Shown here: piece by piece, positions 34,343 through 46,403 of the stretch
Layout of the letters: every line of letters begins with the position of its first letter
Position numbering within the stretch: position 1 is the first letter of the stretch
Source of the DNA: Ustilaginoidea virens
Taxonomy: Eukaryota; Ascomycota; Sordariomycetes; Hypocreales; Clavicipitaceae
Length of the DNA stretch: 64,000 nucleotides
Assembly (NCBI RefSeq): GCF_000687475.1
Contig: NC_057316.1
Span: forward strand, 5,890,001 to 5,954,000
Reading direction: 5' to 3'
The notes under the pieces: generated by a model
Seen by the model: only the letters and a program-made list of their open reading frames with translations
Told to the model about the DNA's origin: nothing
Database searches by the model: none
Position numbers and translations under genes: made by a program

Positions 34343-36974
34343 TGCTGCTCAAAGATTCAGAGGCTGATGACATTAAGAATCGGGTCTGAACAGGAATGAT
34401 GTTACTATTTAGATGAAGTAATCAGAGTCACGGAGGAGAGTCGGCCTGGAGAGTCGACCTGCATATGGAAAAGAACAGACCACCACGCAAGAATCGACGT
34501 CGGTTAAAATATAAACTTGGCTCAGTTGGGGGCTGCAATTCAGAGCGCATGTTGATTTCCCCTGTTGCATCACACCGAGCCAGACGAGCCAGACGAGCCA
34601 GCCAAGCGCACGAGCACGGCGCCACATCCATACTACTGCAAGCCGAAATAGTGCGGGCAAGCAAAAATAGTAGGCAAGGATATTCTTGGCCACTGTCTGT
34701 CTTGTCAAATCTGCAATAGTCAGGATCGAAGACTCTGTTATGCAGAACGTGTCGGATAGGTAGGTAGGCATGTGACAGATCTGGTTCTTTCGATCCCTGG
34801 GAGAAGCGACAGAGACGCGGGATTTGCCTGCGACTTGGATTTGTTTCTGGGTCACGATATGCAAAGCAATGGCCTCACCTTTTCGCATCGGCAGTAAATC
34901 CTTGACCATAACAACTTGCATCATATTTCACTGAGCACTCTCGCTTGGGAGTGGGGTTCCTGGACATTGCGATAAATAAGTCACAGAAGACACATCGTGA
35001 CTACCTAATGTATATGCTAGCCCCAGAGGGATGGGCCAGCGTTGGAATGATGGCAAAGCATCAAGCTTACATGGGAACGTTTGCTGATCGACGCATTCGC
35101 TTGGGTGATGGCTGTCGGCACGTAACACGCGTTCCCGGGATGCTGTAGTTGGTACTCCATAGAGGGTGCGGTACGCATTGGTGAAAATGGACGAGAGTTG
35201 GGATGAGGAGGACATAGCAAATGAATGGGTGACGGCGTTGATGGGGAGCGGCCTTGCAACTGTTAGTGGTAGCTGTGCTGTACCAACTTCCGAGTTTGCC
35301 TGTTCTGTTGTGTAGAAACCAACAATAGACGAGGTTGGTTTTTGTTTTTGCCCCCCCAACCTGTAGACGACATGTCATTGGAGCATTTGACATGCTCGCA
35401 GACCAACAAGCGATCAATCAGGCAGCTGACAGCTGTCAACCGGAAGCTGAGAGCCAATCCAGCAGCCGGCAACGGACAATGGGTGAGCAAGCGTTACCAG
35501 TGCTACTATTGTTGTCCTGTTTCGGCCGGGAAGTAAAGTGCAACTTCTGTCACCTCCTTGCCGCGAACCGCGCCGATCACTCCGTACAGAGTAGAGCAAA
35601 GCTCAAACCGTCTTTTCAAGAAAGATGCTGCACGGCGCATCGTTTGCGTCCAAGTGCCAGGTCATGTCTCACAAGCATACGGAGTACTCTGTAGGTGCTT
35701 GATCGAACCCCGGCATAAGCCTACTGGATCTTTGTGATGCATCGCAGCTTGTACTACCTACCTATCATAAAGTGATGGGTATGACACCGTGGTTTCTGTC
35801 AGTATGCAGCAACACATGACCAGACATGCCTGTTGTGCCAGACTTCAGACGACCAGTCACCTTATAACTCAGCCTAGAACCATCATTACCCCCATCTCGT
35901 CTCATCCGGTACCTGCGAGCGGCTTGGCGGGAATTTCGGTCCTTCGCTTGGTTCGTACTCTTAACAAGTGATTCAAGATACCAAGTCACGAGCTCCAAAG
36001 TCCATCGACTAATCTGACGTCTTGCTAATGAGGCCCCCGTTTCTGCTAGGAGACGAAAGCATTTTGCGGTAGGCTTTCATACAGATACTCCAAACATTTG
36101 CCCGAGTGATTCGAAGACCCTGGGTCAAGCATCTTTGTTGCGCTTTGTTGCGCTGATGGCTCATCTACCTCCTATAGACTTGCAGGTCAGTATCTCTGGA
36201 GCAGGCCTGCTTGCTCCTTGACCAAGCTATGACAGTCGGGGGCCTTTTGTTTGCTGGAAGAGTGTCAGGACTCGAGACCAGGGTCAACTTGTCTCCCAAG
36301 GGATCACGAGGCTTGAAGCCTTTTCCTATCTGACTGGCTTGCGCTCCAGCCGCGCCGCAACCCAGAGCCACCTCGCCTCGTTACCCGTGGCATTTCCGGC
36401 ATTGTCGCTTGACGTCTTGCGCACGTGTACACTTGCCAGGCCGGCCTGTGCACTAAACGATATTGGCGACTGGTTCTGTAGTTTCGAGCTAGGTGTCCGG
36501 CGTTTGCATTCTATGATCAAGGCGGGGTCGAGTCAAGGCCTCGGTAAATCTCCGGTTCAAGTATCCCTCTCGACAAGGTACCTAGGTACTTATCCTCTTG
36601 CGCTGAGTCAGCAGCTCAGCAACTGAGGTTGTTTTTCGCAAGTGGGTCTTTGCCAAGGGCTGCAGACCGAGCCGCCTAATGGATCATGACATAGCCCCAG
36701 CTGAGCTTTGCTTCCGAATGTAGGCTTGGAGATGCCATAGCCTCGCCCCGTTAGAATTCAGCATGGGAAGAGACGCCGTGAATGAGATATATCTCTCCTC
36801 CTCCATCATCGGACTCGAACAGCACGGATTGGCTGAAGATTGGGTTTGTTCTTCTGCCAACAAATCGACCTGGCTTTTTGCCAGATTTTCCCAGGCTTGT
36901 TCCGTTTGTCACGCGACCCAAACTGCGTCTGGTAATCTTTTCCAATAAAAAAGGGTGACGAAAGGGGACCAAAC
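34343..36974. other. 2.6-kb divergent promoter region MFS / ski3
   Basis: No supported gene between these divergent starts. It contains a triple AGCCAGACG repeat near 34579-34600, GTACGGAGTAC-type motifs near 35580 and 35676, and a CTCCTCCTCCATCATC patch near 36797. Frames of 140-170 codons on the minus strand near 34409-35359 have no recognised domain and are listed among rejected items. Confidence 0.5.
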
Positions 36975-39900
36975 ATGTCTGGTGTCAAGGCTGCGTTAAA
37001 GTCCATCAATGATGCGATTCGCGGCCAAAAATACGACGATGCCATTGTCCAAGCCAAGGACTTGGTGAAGAGAGACCCCAAGAACTACCAAGGGTAAGCG
37101 AAGCGCCGTCTATGCTTCGTGTTTGCTTCATCTTTGCTAGTACGAATCTGACTGCTTACAGTCTTATTTTCCTTGCATTCGCCTTGGAAAAGCAGAATCA
37201 GCTCGGGGAAGCTGAGATATCCTACAAAAGAGCTACGGAATTGCGACCTGGTGATGCTCAGGCGTTTCAGGGTCTCATCAAGGTGTACGAGAAGAAAGGC
37301 GTCGAGAAGTTCAGTGAGTATCAACACACGGTGGTGTGCTTGGCACAAATCTTCCATCAAGCCCAAGATCTCTACAAAGCCCAAGATGTTGTGGACAAGT
37401 TCGTCGATTATGTTCGCGTCCATGGAGATAAGCTACAGTATGCCGACGCTCTCTGGATTCAGTTGCCCGAAAGCCCCTTGTATGCTATATTGGAGGGTCG
37501 GTTTCCCCGACCCGACAAAACCTATGAAACCATTGCATATTTACTAGAGGAGTTCGAAAAGAAGCGCAAAAATACCTTGGTCGGCGACAGACGGACAAGA
37601 TTAGGCGCAAAACTCAGTGAGGTTAAAGCCGAGGTCAAGTGGGAAATATACTCGCAAAGCAAACTGGAGCATATTTACCGCCAGTTCATAAACTGGACTA
37701 CCGACGATGAATTGAGGCGGACTTTTGAGGAGAAGCTTCTGCATTACTGCTACGATCGGCTGCTCGTTACCCCCGCCGGCGACATGAAGGCGCAGGAGCA
37801 CGCCAAAGTCTGTGGTTTGGCCAAAGATATGGTCGCTATCAAGCATCCGTTCAAGCTGGCGTGGGATATTGCCATCGAATGGCAGGACCACAAAGAGATT
37901 GGCGACTGGGATTCCAATCTACTACGAGATTACTGCCATTTCTTTCCCGATAGCGATCTGTACAAGGTTATTATTAGCTTCCTTACGAGCAATTTTTCTC
38001 CCTTCCCCGCTTTGGACGAAACGGCAAAGCCTACCAACGTAAGCAACAGCCCGGACGACAGCCCGGACGACAGCGAGGATGACGACGACGACGGTGGGGT
38101 GCCGACCTCTTTCGTTCCGCTAACGGACGAGGATCGCCTGATGATGATATCAGAGGGCATTACTGGTACCGAGTCTGTGCTTGCTTACAGGATCGTCGGG
38201 ACCTACTTCCTTCAAACGGGCGAGTATGAGAGCACGGTCGAGTTTATGAGAAAAGCTAGACTGTTTCTCTCAAAGGAGGGGGTCAAGATTGGAATCTCGT
38301 ATGAAAACAGCGATGATGCATGCGCTCTCTGTCTGGCCACCTCGCTCATTTACTACCAAAGTCCCAGACATCATCAAGAGGCAAAAAATCTTTTTGATAA
38401 GGTCCTTGAACGAGACTCGACTTCGACGCCAGCGCTGATAGGAGTTGGTCTTATCTTTGAAGAGGAGGAGCAATATGACCAGGCAATAGACTTTCTAGAG
38501 CGGGCTCTGAAACGTGACGACTCTAATATTCGCGTAAAATCCGAAGCTGCATGGGTCAAAGCGTTAAAAGCAGACTGGTCAACTGCCAAACAAGAGCTCT
38601 TCGAGTGCCTTGCCCTGTTGGATAAGGTAGCCGCTGCAAACAAGGAACTATTATCAGATACCCAGTACAGAATTGGCTGCTGCATTTGGAAGCTGGATGC
38701 CAGCCGGCAAGCGAGGAAACAGCGCAAGGGAGAGTGTGCGTATGCCTACTGGCTGAAGGCACTCAGCAGCAATATGAACCATGCCCCGACTTACACAAGC
38801 CTGGGCCTCTTCTACAAGGACTACGCCAGAGATAGGAAGCGCGCTAGAAGGTGTTTCCAAAAAGCTCTGGAGCTTTCTGCAGCGGAAGTGACTGCTGCTG
38901 AGCAGCTGGCTCGGTCCTTTGCCGAAGACGGAGATTGGGAACGCGTCGAATTAGTCGCTCAGAGAGTCATTGATTCTGGAAAGGTCAAGCCACCGCCCGG
39001 CTCCAAGAGAAAGGGCATTAGCTGGCCGTTTGCTGCAATGGGAGTTGCCGAGTTGAACAAACAAGACTTCCACAAAGCCATTACTTCATTTCAAGCGGCC
39101 TTGCGAATCTCCCCGAACGACTATCACTCTTGGGTGGGATTGGGGGAAAGCTATCACAGCTCAGGCCGTTACGTGGCGGCGACCAAGGCAATCGTCAATG
39201 CCCAGAGTCTCGAAGAGCAGCAGGCTTCTTCCGGCGTATCGCACGACACCTGGTTCACCAAATACATGCTTGCTAACATCAAGCGAGAACTGGGCGAGTA
39301 TGACGAGTCTATTTCCCTGTACCAGGCTGTCATGGAGACGCACCCCGAGGAGCAAGGTGTCATTACTGCTCTCATGCAGACCATGGTGGATAACGCTTTG
39401 ACTTCGGTGGAAAGGGGAACATTTGGAAAGGCTATCCAGTTAGCCATCGATACCATTGATTTTGCCTGCACAACTACGGGCGACGCAAAGCAAACATTCA
39501 ACTTCTGGAAGAGCCTTGCAGACGCTATCTCGGTATTCTGCTTCGTGCAAAGCCGCATGGCTAGCTTCCCCGCTGCCCAGGTCAGGATGCTGCTGGAGGA
39601 CGGCCATCAGGAGGCCTATGCGCTGCTTGCGACCGTGGACAAGGTCGGAACAGACGTGGTTTACGCCGAAGGAATCTATTCCCATGACGAGCGGCTAGGC
39701 GTGGACTTGACGCGATGCATACACGCCGTCATTCTCTCCTGCAAGGAGGCTATCCACGTCTCGGCGGGCGACGTTCATGCGCAGGCCGTTGCTTACTACA
39801 ACCTGGGTTGGGCCGAGTACCGAGCGCATAGTTGCCTTCCTCCTCACCTGCGAAAGAAATACAGCAACTACGTCAAGGCAGCTGTGCGAGCCTTCAAGCG

Positions 39901-41323
39901 CGCAATCGAGCTGGAAAGCGGCAATGGCGATTTCTGGAACGCCCTGGGCGTGGTCACCAGCGAGATCAACCCGGCAGTGTCGCAACACGCGTTTGTCAGG
40001 AGCTTGCATCTCAACGAGCGAAGCCCTGTCGGATGGACGAATCTAGGCGGGCTGGCGCTTCTGTCTGGCGATTGCGGCGTTGCAAAGGAGGCTTTTACTA
40101 GAGGCCAGTCCGCCGACCCGGAATACGCGCACGCATGGCTCGGCCAGGGGTTCGTGTCCTTGTTGCTTGGCAACGTCAAGGAAGCCAGGGGCTTGTTCAC
40201 GCACGCCATGCAAATCGCCGAGGCCTCTTCTGTCCCCACCCGGAAGCACTATTCCGCGTCCTCGTTCGATCACATGCTGACTGCACCCGCGAGTACGACG
40301 GTGACGTCGCTGATTCAGCCGTTGTTCGCTCTCAGCCAGGTGCAGAGCTTGAATCCTCAAGACCTGACGTTTGGTCACCTGTCGGCCATGTTTCAAGAGC
40401 GCACGCGGGACAGCTTAAGCGCCGTGAGGGCGCTGGAGAAGCTGTGCGGCGCCATCGAGAGCGACTACGAAATGACAGAGTCGAAGGAGAGCCTCGCCCG
40501 ATTCACACTGGCGCGAACCGATCTCGCAAGAGCCCACCTGGCTGCCGGGCAGTATCAGGAAGCGGTCGAGTGCGGCGAGATGGCTCTCGGCCTGAGCAGC
40601 GACGAGAGCGAGAGCGAGCTGAGCGGAGAGCAGAGGAAGATGGCCCGGCTGTCGGCGCACCTGACAGTCGGCATCGGACAATACTTTGCCGGCGCGAACG
40701 AGGAAGCTGAGCGGTGCTTCGAGCTGGCTCTCGGGGAGTCGGACAACAACCCCGGCGTCACCTGCCTGCTGGCGCAAGTGCTGTGGGCGCAAGGCACCGA
40801 GGCGTCGCGGGACAAGGCTCGCGAGGCGCTGTTTGGCGTCATCGAGAGGCAGCCAAGCCACGTGCAGAGCGTCTTGCTGCTGGGCGTCGTCGCCCTGCTG
40901 GATCAGGACAAAGGCAGTCTGGAAGCGGTGGTGGAGGAGCTGCAGGGGCTCCGCACCAGCGACCAGGTCACGGCGACGCAGCAGTCGCAGATTGGCGAGG
41001 TGCTCCGCTCCATTGCCGGCACGGCGGACGGACACGGGGAGCAAGGCGTGATGCACCAGGTGCAAGGAGACGTCATGCTGCACCCCCATCTTCCACACGG
41101 CTGGTCGGCGCTCGCCCAAGTCACGGGCGACATGAACGCCGCGCAAATGGCTCTCAAGGTTGCCGCGAGGGGCCTTCCACCGCGAGGCAGCTTGGAAGCC
41201 GAGGAGATTGCGCAGGCGTACGCTGGCACAGGCACGGCAGCCGATGCGCAGAGAGCGGCATTCTTGTCACCGTGGCAATCAGTCGGTTGGACGGCGTTGG
41301 CAGCCGCTGCCGAGGCTGTGTAG
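36975..41323 (+). CDS. ski3: Ski3, TPR subunit of the SKI complex
   Basis: TPR scaffold of the Ski2-Ski3-Ski8 complex that feeds mRNA to the cytoplasmic exosome for 3'-5' decay. Two exons: 36975-37093 and 37162-41323 (intron 68 bp, phase 2), 1426 residues, the usual length of fungal Ski3/TTC37. It starts MSGVKAALKSINDAIRGQKY, a classic first TPR helix. TPR-like pairs recur throughout (for example NYHSWVGLGESYHSSGRY-like, GNGDFWNALGVV, YAHAWLGQGFVSLLLGNV). An acidic patch (DDSPDDSEDDDDDGG) occurs near residue 340. The stop TAG is at 41321, followed by T-rich sequence. The start is clear, as the preceding sequence lacks an in-frame ATG. Confidence 0.93.
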
Positions 41324-41550
41324 ATGAGGGAAAAAAAAAAATGATGTCTTTGAAACTGATGTCTTTTTTTTTTTTCTTTTTTCCCATACATGTCCTATTC
41401 GTATCGTGATTGCGAGCCGCTAAATCCAGAGGGGTATATCACGTAGAACGAATCAGCCAGCGTATGACGTGTGGAAAGAAACCTCACCCCGGTTTCCCGG
41501 GTTCTTCTGTTTTTCTCTTCCTTTGCCTTGATTTGTTTTCCTCGTCCCGC

Positions 41551-41901
41551 TCAGCTCGGCCCATGGTTTCCCGGCCCATGGTTTCCCGGCCCATGGTTTC
41601 CCGGCCCATGGTTTCCCGGCCCCTGGCTTCCCGGCCCAGCAGCACCAACAGCCTCCTTCAGCCGTGCCATCCTCCCCGCCACCCAGGCGTCGTGCCAAGC
41701 GTCCACCTTGCCTCCCAGCAAGAGGCAGTTCTCCGGAGTGAGCAGCAGCGTGCCCCGGGCGACGGGGGTGCCCGCCCGCAGGCGCATCTTGCACCCGATG
41801 CTGATGCTGCCCACCCCGACGGCCGGTATCCGCTCCGCCTCGAGCGCATACAGACTCGCGCCCTTGCAGTCCTGCAGCACCAGGCGATGCGTCGCGTTCT
41901 G

Positions 41902-41933
<32 letters not shown>

Positions 41934-42378
41934 ACACGCCCGCCGGCCCGCCGGCCTGGTCGTCGGCCACGCGGATGACGCGTCTGCCCCGCGTCGTCTC
42001 CCCGCGCTCGATGGCTTCCAGCTCCTCAATCTGCTCCCATCGGCTGAGGCTCAGGTTCTCAATGTCCACCACCTGCACGTGGGTGTCGCGCCCGAGGGCC
42101 GCCTCCTGGACATGGACGTCGCCGATGCCCGGGGGGAACGGCCACAGCTGCGAGGGGTCGACGACGCTGCTGCCGCTGCTGCTGCTGCTGCCGCCGCCGC
42201 CGCTGCCGCTGCCGCTGGAGAGGTCGCATGCGAGGAGGCGGGTCCTGGCCGTGGCGACGAGCGAGGGCAGGGGCGGAGGCGGCGACCGAGCTGCGACGAG
42301 GCTCTCCAGGAGGGGCTGGGAGGGCGGCGGGAGCGACTGGGCGATGAGCTGGTGGCGGAGCTGGGTTGCGAGGTCCAT
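41551..42378 (-). CDS. rmi1: RecQ-mediated genome instability protein Rmi1
   Basis: OB-fold partner of topoisomerase III and the RecQ helicase in double-Holliday-junction dissolution, nuclear. Single exon, 275 residues. It begins MDLATQLRHQLIAQSL, the helical N-terminus. The OB fold runs through VVDIENLSLSRWEQIEELEAIE, HRLVLQDCKGASLYALEAERI, GSISIGCKMRLRAGTPVARGTLLLTPENCLLLGGKV. Two low-complexity inserts (Gly/Ser and Ala/Ser repeats) interrupt it, and the C-terminus ends in GPGNH repeats made by a 15-bp minisatellite. It is divergent from vps51 with a 292-bp shared promoter and faces ski3 tail to tail. Confidence 0.87.
41557..41631. repeat. 15-bp coding minisatellite at the rmi1 3' end
   Basis: Four perfect copies and one variant of CGGCCCATGGTTTCC. 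On the minus strand they encode GPGNH units just before the stop. Because the unit is a multiple of three, copy-number change keeps the frame. Confidence 0.95.
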
Positions 42379-42670
42379 GCATGTGCGGGTTAGTTGTTGT
42401 GCAAGGTTGGATGCGGAGAGTTGTTGCTGTTGGAGGTTCGTCGAGTTTTCGACGCGGGCGGGCGTCTGGTGACTTGGCCCGCCCCACTAAAAGCCCCACT
42501 AAAACCAAGGCCCGCGGCCGTGGCACGTGCTGCGGGCGCCCAGCAGCCGCAAGGCCAAGCATCAATCAATAATAATACGTAGCATGTCACCAACAAACTC
42601 ACAGCATGTCCCCGTCACCAGTCACCAGAAACAACAACAGCACCGTCAAACAAACGACAAGTCTCCCCCA

Positions 42671-43609
42671 ATGTCAACCATAGCCTCCCCCCGCGACCCT
42701 TCCACGCCCCTGCGCCGCCTCCCCTCCGGCTCCGCAGGCACGCCCACCTCCTCTGGCCGCACGTCCGTCGAGACCGCCCGCCCCGGCGCCGCGGCATCCC
42801 CCGCCCAGCCGCCCCAGCCTTCCGCCGCCGCCCCCTCCAAACGATCCAACCGCGCCGCCCTCAGAGAATACTACAAGCTGCGCGCGCCGCCGCGGGTCGA
42901 GATCCCCGGCTCCGAAGTGCCCCCCAGCGACCTGGACGCCCCGGACTTCAGCGCCCAGGACTACGTCGCCAGGGTCGCCAGCAGCAGCGGCCTGGAGGAC
43001 CTGCTGCGCCTGTACACCCGCGTCGTCGGCGAGGTCAGGGCCCTCGACGCCGAGAAGAAGGCGCTCGTGTACGACAACTACAGCAAGCTGATCACGGCGA
43101 CGGAGACGATTCGCAAGGTAAGGGGCCCGAAAGCCCCCCCCCCCCATCCCCCCCGGTCGTTCTCCTCGGGCCAGCAGTTTGGCTGAAACTGGCGAGCGGA
43201 CCTGTAGATGCGGGCCAGCATGGACCCCTTGAACCCGGTGGCGTCGACTCTCGACCCGGCCATCGCCCAGATATACGCGCAGGCGTCGTCGCTGCGGGAG
43301 AAGCTGCGCGCGTCGGTGCCGGCGCCGGACTCGGACGAAGGGAGGCGGAGAGAGGCGGAGCTTCGGACGAGGAGGACCCGAGAGCTGGCCGTCGAGGTGG
43401 CCGCCACGCCGCAGCGGTTGAGGCATCTCGTCGAGGGGGGCAAGATGCAGGAAGCCAAGAGGCAGTGGGAGATGCCCAAACGATTGCTGGTCTCGTGGCA
43501 TCAAAGGGGCATAGGCGGCGATGATGTCCAAGCCGTGATTGACGAGGGAGACGCCGTGTTTACGCTGAAGCCTGCACCGGAACAGAGTCGACAGAGACTC
43601 TCAGGATGA
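42671..43609 (+). CDS. vps51: Vps51, GARP tethering complex subunit
   Basis: Subunit of the Golgi-associated retrograde protein complex (Vps51-54) that tethers endosome-derived vesicles at the trans-Golgi. Exons 42671-43117 and 43208-43609, both phase 0, 282 residues. A disordered Pro/Ser/Thr N-terminus is followed by AALREYYKLR, then DFSAQDYVARV and LLRLYTRVVGEVRALDAEKKALVYDNYSKLI, the Vps51/Exo84-type helical core. The splice joins TETIRK to MRASMDPLNPVASTLDPAI, a hallmark of fungal Vps51. An upstream in-frame ATG at 42584 would add 29 Gln-rich residues and is less likely. Confidence 0.9.
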
Positions 43610-43797
43610 TGGCTCCAATCAATGAAATCAAAAGGGCCCACTCACAAAGAAAGAAGAAGGAAAAAAAAAGGAGAAGAAGAAAAGAAAGAATACCACGACT
43701 CTGAATCCCCCCTCCCCCCCCCCCCCCCCATCTTGACACCCGGCCCTTTCATTCTTTCTTTTTCTGTTTCGCATATTGGCGACGGCCGTCGAGGGCT

Positions 43798-45112
43798 CTA
43801 AAGATCAAGGTCGCCCAGCCCGAGGATGGTGAAGGGATCCCTGTCGTACAGACTCGACACCACCTCGGCGTCTGGAACCTCGGCCCTGAGCTCTAGCTCC
43901 AGCCTATGTCGCAGGATATTTTGCAAATAGCCCCTCTCGGAGTTACTGTGGAACACTTGCACCAACGTCCTTCCTTGCTGAATAGCTCTCAAGGCGGAAT
44001 GATGGCTCGTTTCACCCGTGACGAGCAAATCAACATCGGCCTTCTTGAGCACATCGTAGCCGCTGCCGGCACAGACGCCGAAGCTGCGGATCATGGTGCT
44101 CCTGACGTCGGCTCCGAAGGGACTCGCCACCATGAGGTGCTTGAGGCCGCCCAGGCCGCGAGCCAAGCGCCTCAGTATGTCGGGCAAGGCGACGGGGGTC
44201 TCGAACCAGCCCAAGGCGCCGTATCCGGCGGGCGAGTGCGACTCTGGAGCGTTGGTGCAAGGGACGGCCACAGATCGCTTGCTCGCATGAGGGCCGGACA
44301 CAATGTCGGCGAGCCAGGTGTTCAAGCCGCCGGGAGCAGCGTCCACGGCGGTGTGGGGGCAGTACACGGCGATGTTCGCCTGCGCGAGGCGCAGCAGCGT
44401 GGCCTGCTGGGCATCATCGTTCGTGATGGACTTGAGGCCGGAAAAGATGAAGGGATCTGCCGGGCTCTCATCAGCAGCACGTTCCCCCCCCCCCCACCCA
44501 CCGCTGCTCATGAAGGGGGAAAGGGGAGGCCCATTCGGACGTGGGCGGGACGGGACGTACGGTAGCTCACAATGACGCTGGCTTGCTGCGCGATTGCATC
44601 CTCGGCCACCTGCCAGGTGAGGTCGTTTGTGACGAGGACCTTGGGCTTCCTGCCGTCCGCTTTCGAGTTGCCGACCAAGAGACCGACGTTATCCCATGAC
44701 CTGTCTGCGAGTTCTTCGGGGTATCTTTGCGAGCACGCAAACAGACAAACACGGGGCATGAGCAAAACGGCTGAGCTGCAAGCGGGCGGCAGAGAAAAGG
44801 GCGTTGGGTCACTCACAGCTTTTGCATCGCCTTGACCACGAGCTGGGTGAACCCGGACGGCTGGACTTGCCAGGCTCCCCATCGCCCTCCCTGCTCAGAC
44901 ATGGGAGAACGGCTGCAGCGCGGTCTCTGGGCGGAGGAGGAAAAATGCCGGAGGGAAAAGAGGTGTGCCGCCCGGCGTGGTGAAGGTGAAGCTGGGGCGG
45001 GCGGCAGTCGTAGTCGAGTGGATCGGGCCGTGTGCAGGAGAGCCTGTGACGGCCGTGATGCTGCGAAATGGTGCCGGACGCTTGGGCCCGCCTTCATGGC
45101 AAGACTCGACAA
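43798..45112 (-). CDS. NIF3 / YbgI family protein
   Basis: NIF3-family metal-binding protein, often annotated as GTP cyclohydrolase I type 2 homologue, though the biochemical role in fungi is unclear. Exons: 44817-45112, 44561-44724 and 43798-44456; phases agree, 372 residues. The first join gives KLYPEELADRSWDNVGLLVGN, the standard NIF3 start; the second restores VSYHPFIFSGLKSI, whose His is a metal ligand. Later motifs are VYCPHTAVDAAPGGLN and LLVTGETSHHSALRAIQQG, with further ligands. The 60-70 residues before the conserved core are Arg/Ser/His-rich with few acids, compatible with a mitochondrial presequence; a start at the MSEQGG methionine would remove it. It shares a 352-bp promoter with the BolA gene. 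Confidence 0.87.
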
Positions 45113-45464
45113 GATGCGAGCAAGCAGTCCTTGAAGTCTGACGGGATGGAGGGATGACGGGGATGACGGGGATGAACAAGAAGGTCAAGCAGCTGTCTCG
45201 TTCGTCCGTCTGGGTCTGGTCAATGCACGCTGCCGAGAGCCTGGAGCCCGCTATAGCCCGCCACAGCCCGCCACAGCCCGCCAAGACCGGCCAGCATCAG
45301 CGGGGCAGGATAGTTGACCCATGCGCTGCGGAGCATTGAACAGGCTCGTCCATCCATCCATCTAATCAATCCATCACAATCCATCACCTCCCATCACCAC
45401 CTCTCCTCCACGACATGCCGCCGTAGCGATATCGCCCCCCCCCCAACACTTATCCTCACCCGAC

Positions 45465-45907
45465 ATGTCGCAAATCACAGACGCCGCCATCCGCGAGGCC
45501 ATCACCCAGCGCCTCCAAGCCGTCCACGTTCAAGTAACCGACATGTCAGGTAAATCCGAACCACCAAGCCACCCCCCCCAACGCCAGTGACCCAAGTCCG
45601 AGCCGCAAGCCTCGCAAAGGAGGGGTGGGTTACAAAAAAAGAAAGGAACTGATAAGATACCCGGCAACACCTCCCAGGCGGCTGCGGCCAAGCATTCACA
45701 TGCCTCATCGTCTCGCCGCAGTTCCAGGGCCTCAACTCCCTCAAGCGCCATCGCCTGACCAACGCTGCTCTCAAGGATGAGATTGCTGCTATTCACGCGT
45801 GGACGGCGAAATGCCAAACCCCGGACGAGTGGGAACGGGACAGGAGCAAGGCAGGTCCTTCTCTGGACGGCACCGTCGGCGGACAGGTCGCTGGTACGAC
45901 GGCTTGA
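45465..45907 (+). CDS. bol2: BolA-family protein Bol2 (Fra2-like)
   Basis: Small BolA protein that, with monothiol glutaredoxin, handles [2Fe-2S] clusters and iron signalling in the cytosol and nucleus. Exons 45465-45549 and 45678-45907 give 104 residues. The splice (donor GTAAAT, acceptor CCCAG, phase 1) restores VQVTDMSGGCGQAFTCLIVS. The rest reads QFQGLNSLKRHRLTNAALKDEIAAIHAW, with the conserved RHR region containing the BolA cluster-binding His. The C-terminal 30 residues after CQTPDEWER are an unconserved tail. The first exon is too short to stand out on its own, so this gene is easily missed. Confidence 0.9.
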
Positions 45908-46403
45908 GCGAAGGATGAGGCTGAAACTTGTACGTGTCGGATGTGGACTGGTCATTGGAGATTTCTTTTCGTCTTCCTTTTTTTTTTTTTTTTTTTTTGG
46001 TTTTTTCCCTTTGCGTGTCTTTTATCGCTCGGCATTTCGGGACAGGTGACGGCGTCAAGCTGCGTGGCAATTTGGACCTTTGGTTTCATCATAGACGGCA
46101 TGTATGGGCGGGTTCGCAATAAATGAGCAAATATCTGAACTGGTCCAATGAGCAGGCTTGCAAAGGCTCTGCCTCAGAAGGGGGTTCGGGTTCGGGTTCA
46201 GGATTCTCATGACGCTTTTTCTTTTGCCATCGAGAAACCCAGTCAAGGACTTGAGCAAGTCGACGCGACTCGTGGTTCGTGGTTCGTGGTTCGTGGTTCG
46301 TGGTTCGTGGTCTATAAACGGCTTCATCTATTACTCCTCCCTTGACGATGCATCCCCCCCCCTTTTTCCCTTTCCGGCCCGGTCCCATTTTCCCCGCGCG
46401 GCC
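45908..46403. other. Convergent intergenic region with 7-bp tandem repeat
   Basis: About 500 bp between bol2 and apl2 stops. It contains a T(19)-type run near 45980-45998 and six copies of TCGTGGT at 46270-46311. No gene was seen. Confidence 0.65.
46270..46311. repeat. Six perfect copies of the heptamer TCGTGGT
   Basis: Forty-two bp of exact 7-bp repeats between convergent genes. They are probably in the overlapping 3' UTR zone of bol2 and apl2. Confidence 0.95.

Noticed and set aside
34409..34924. Minus-strand frame of 171 codons upstream of ski3
   Set aside because: No domain, Trp/Leu repeats arise from a small DNA repeat (GCCAGACGA), and no plausible start context or splice pattern.
34928..35359. 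Minus-strand frame of 143 codons
   Set aside because: Composition is unremarkable, no family recognised, and overlapping frames of similar length exist on both strands.
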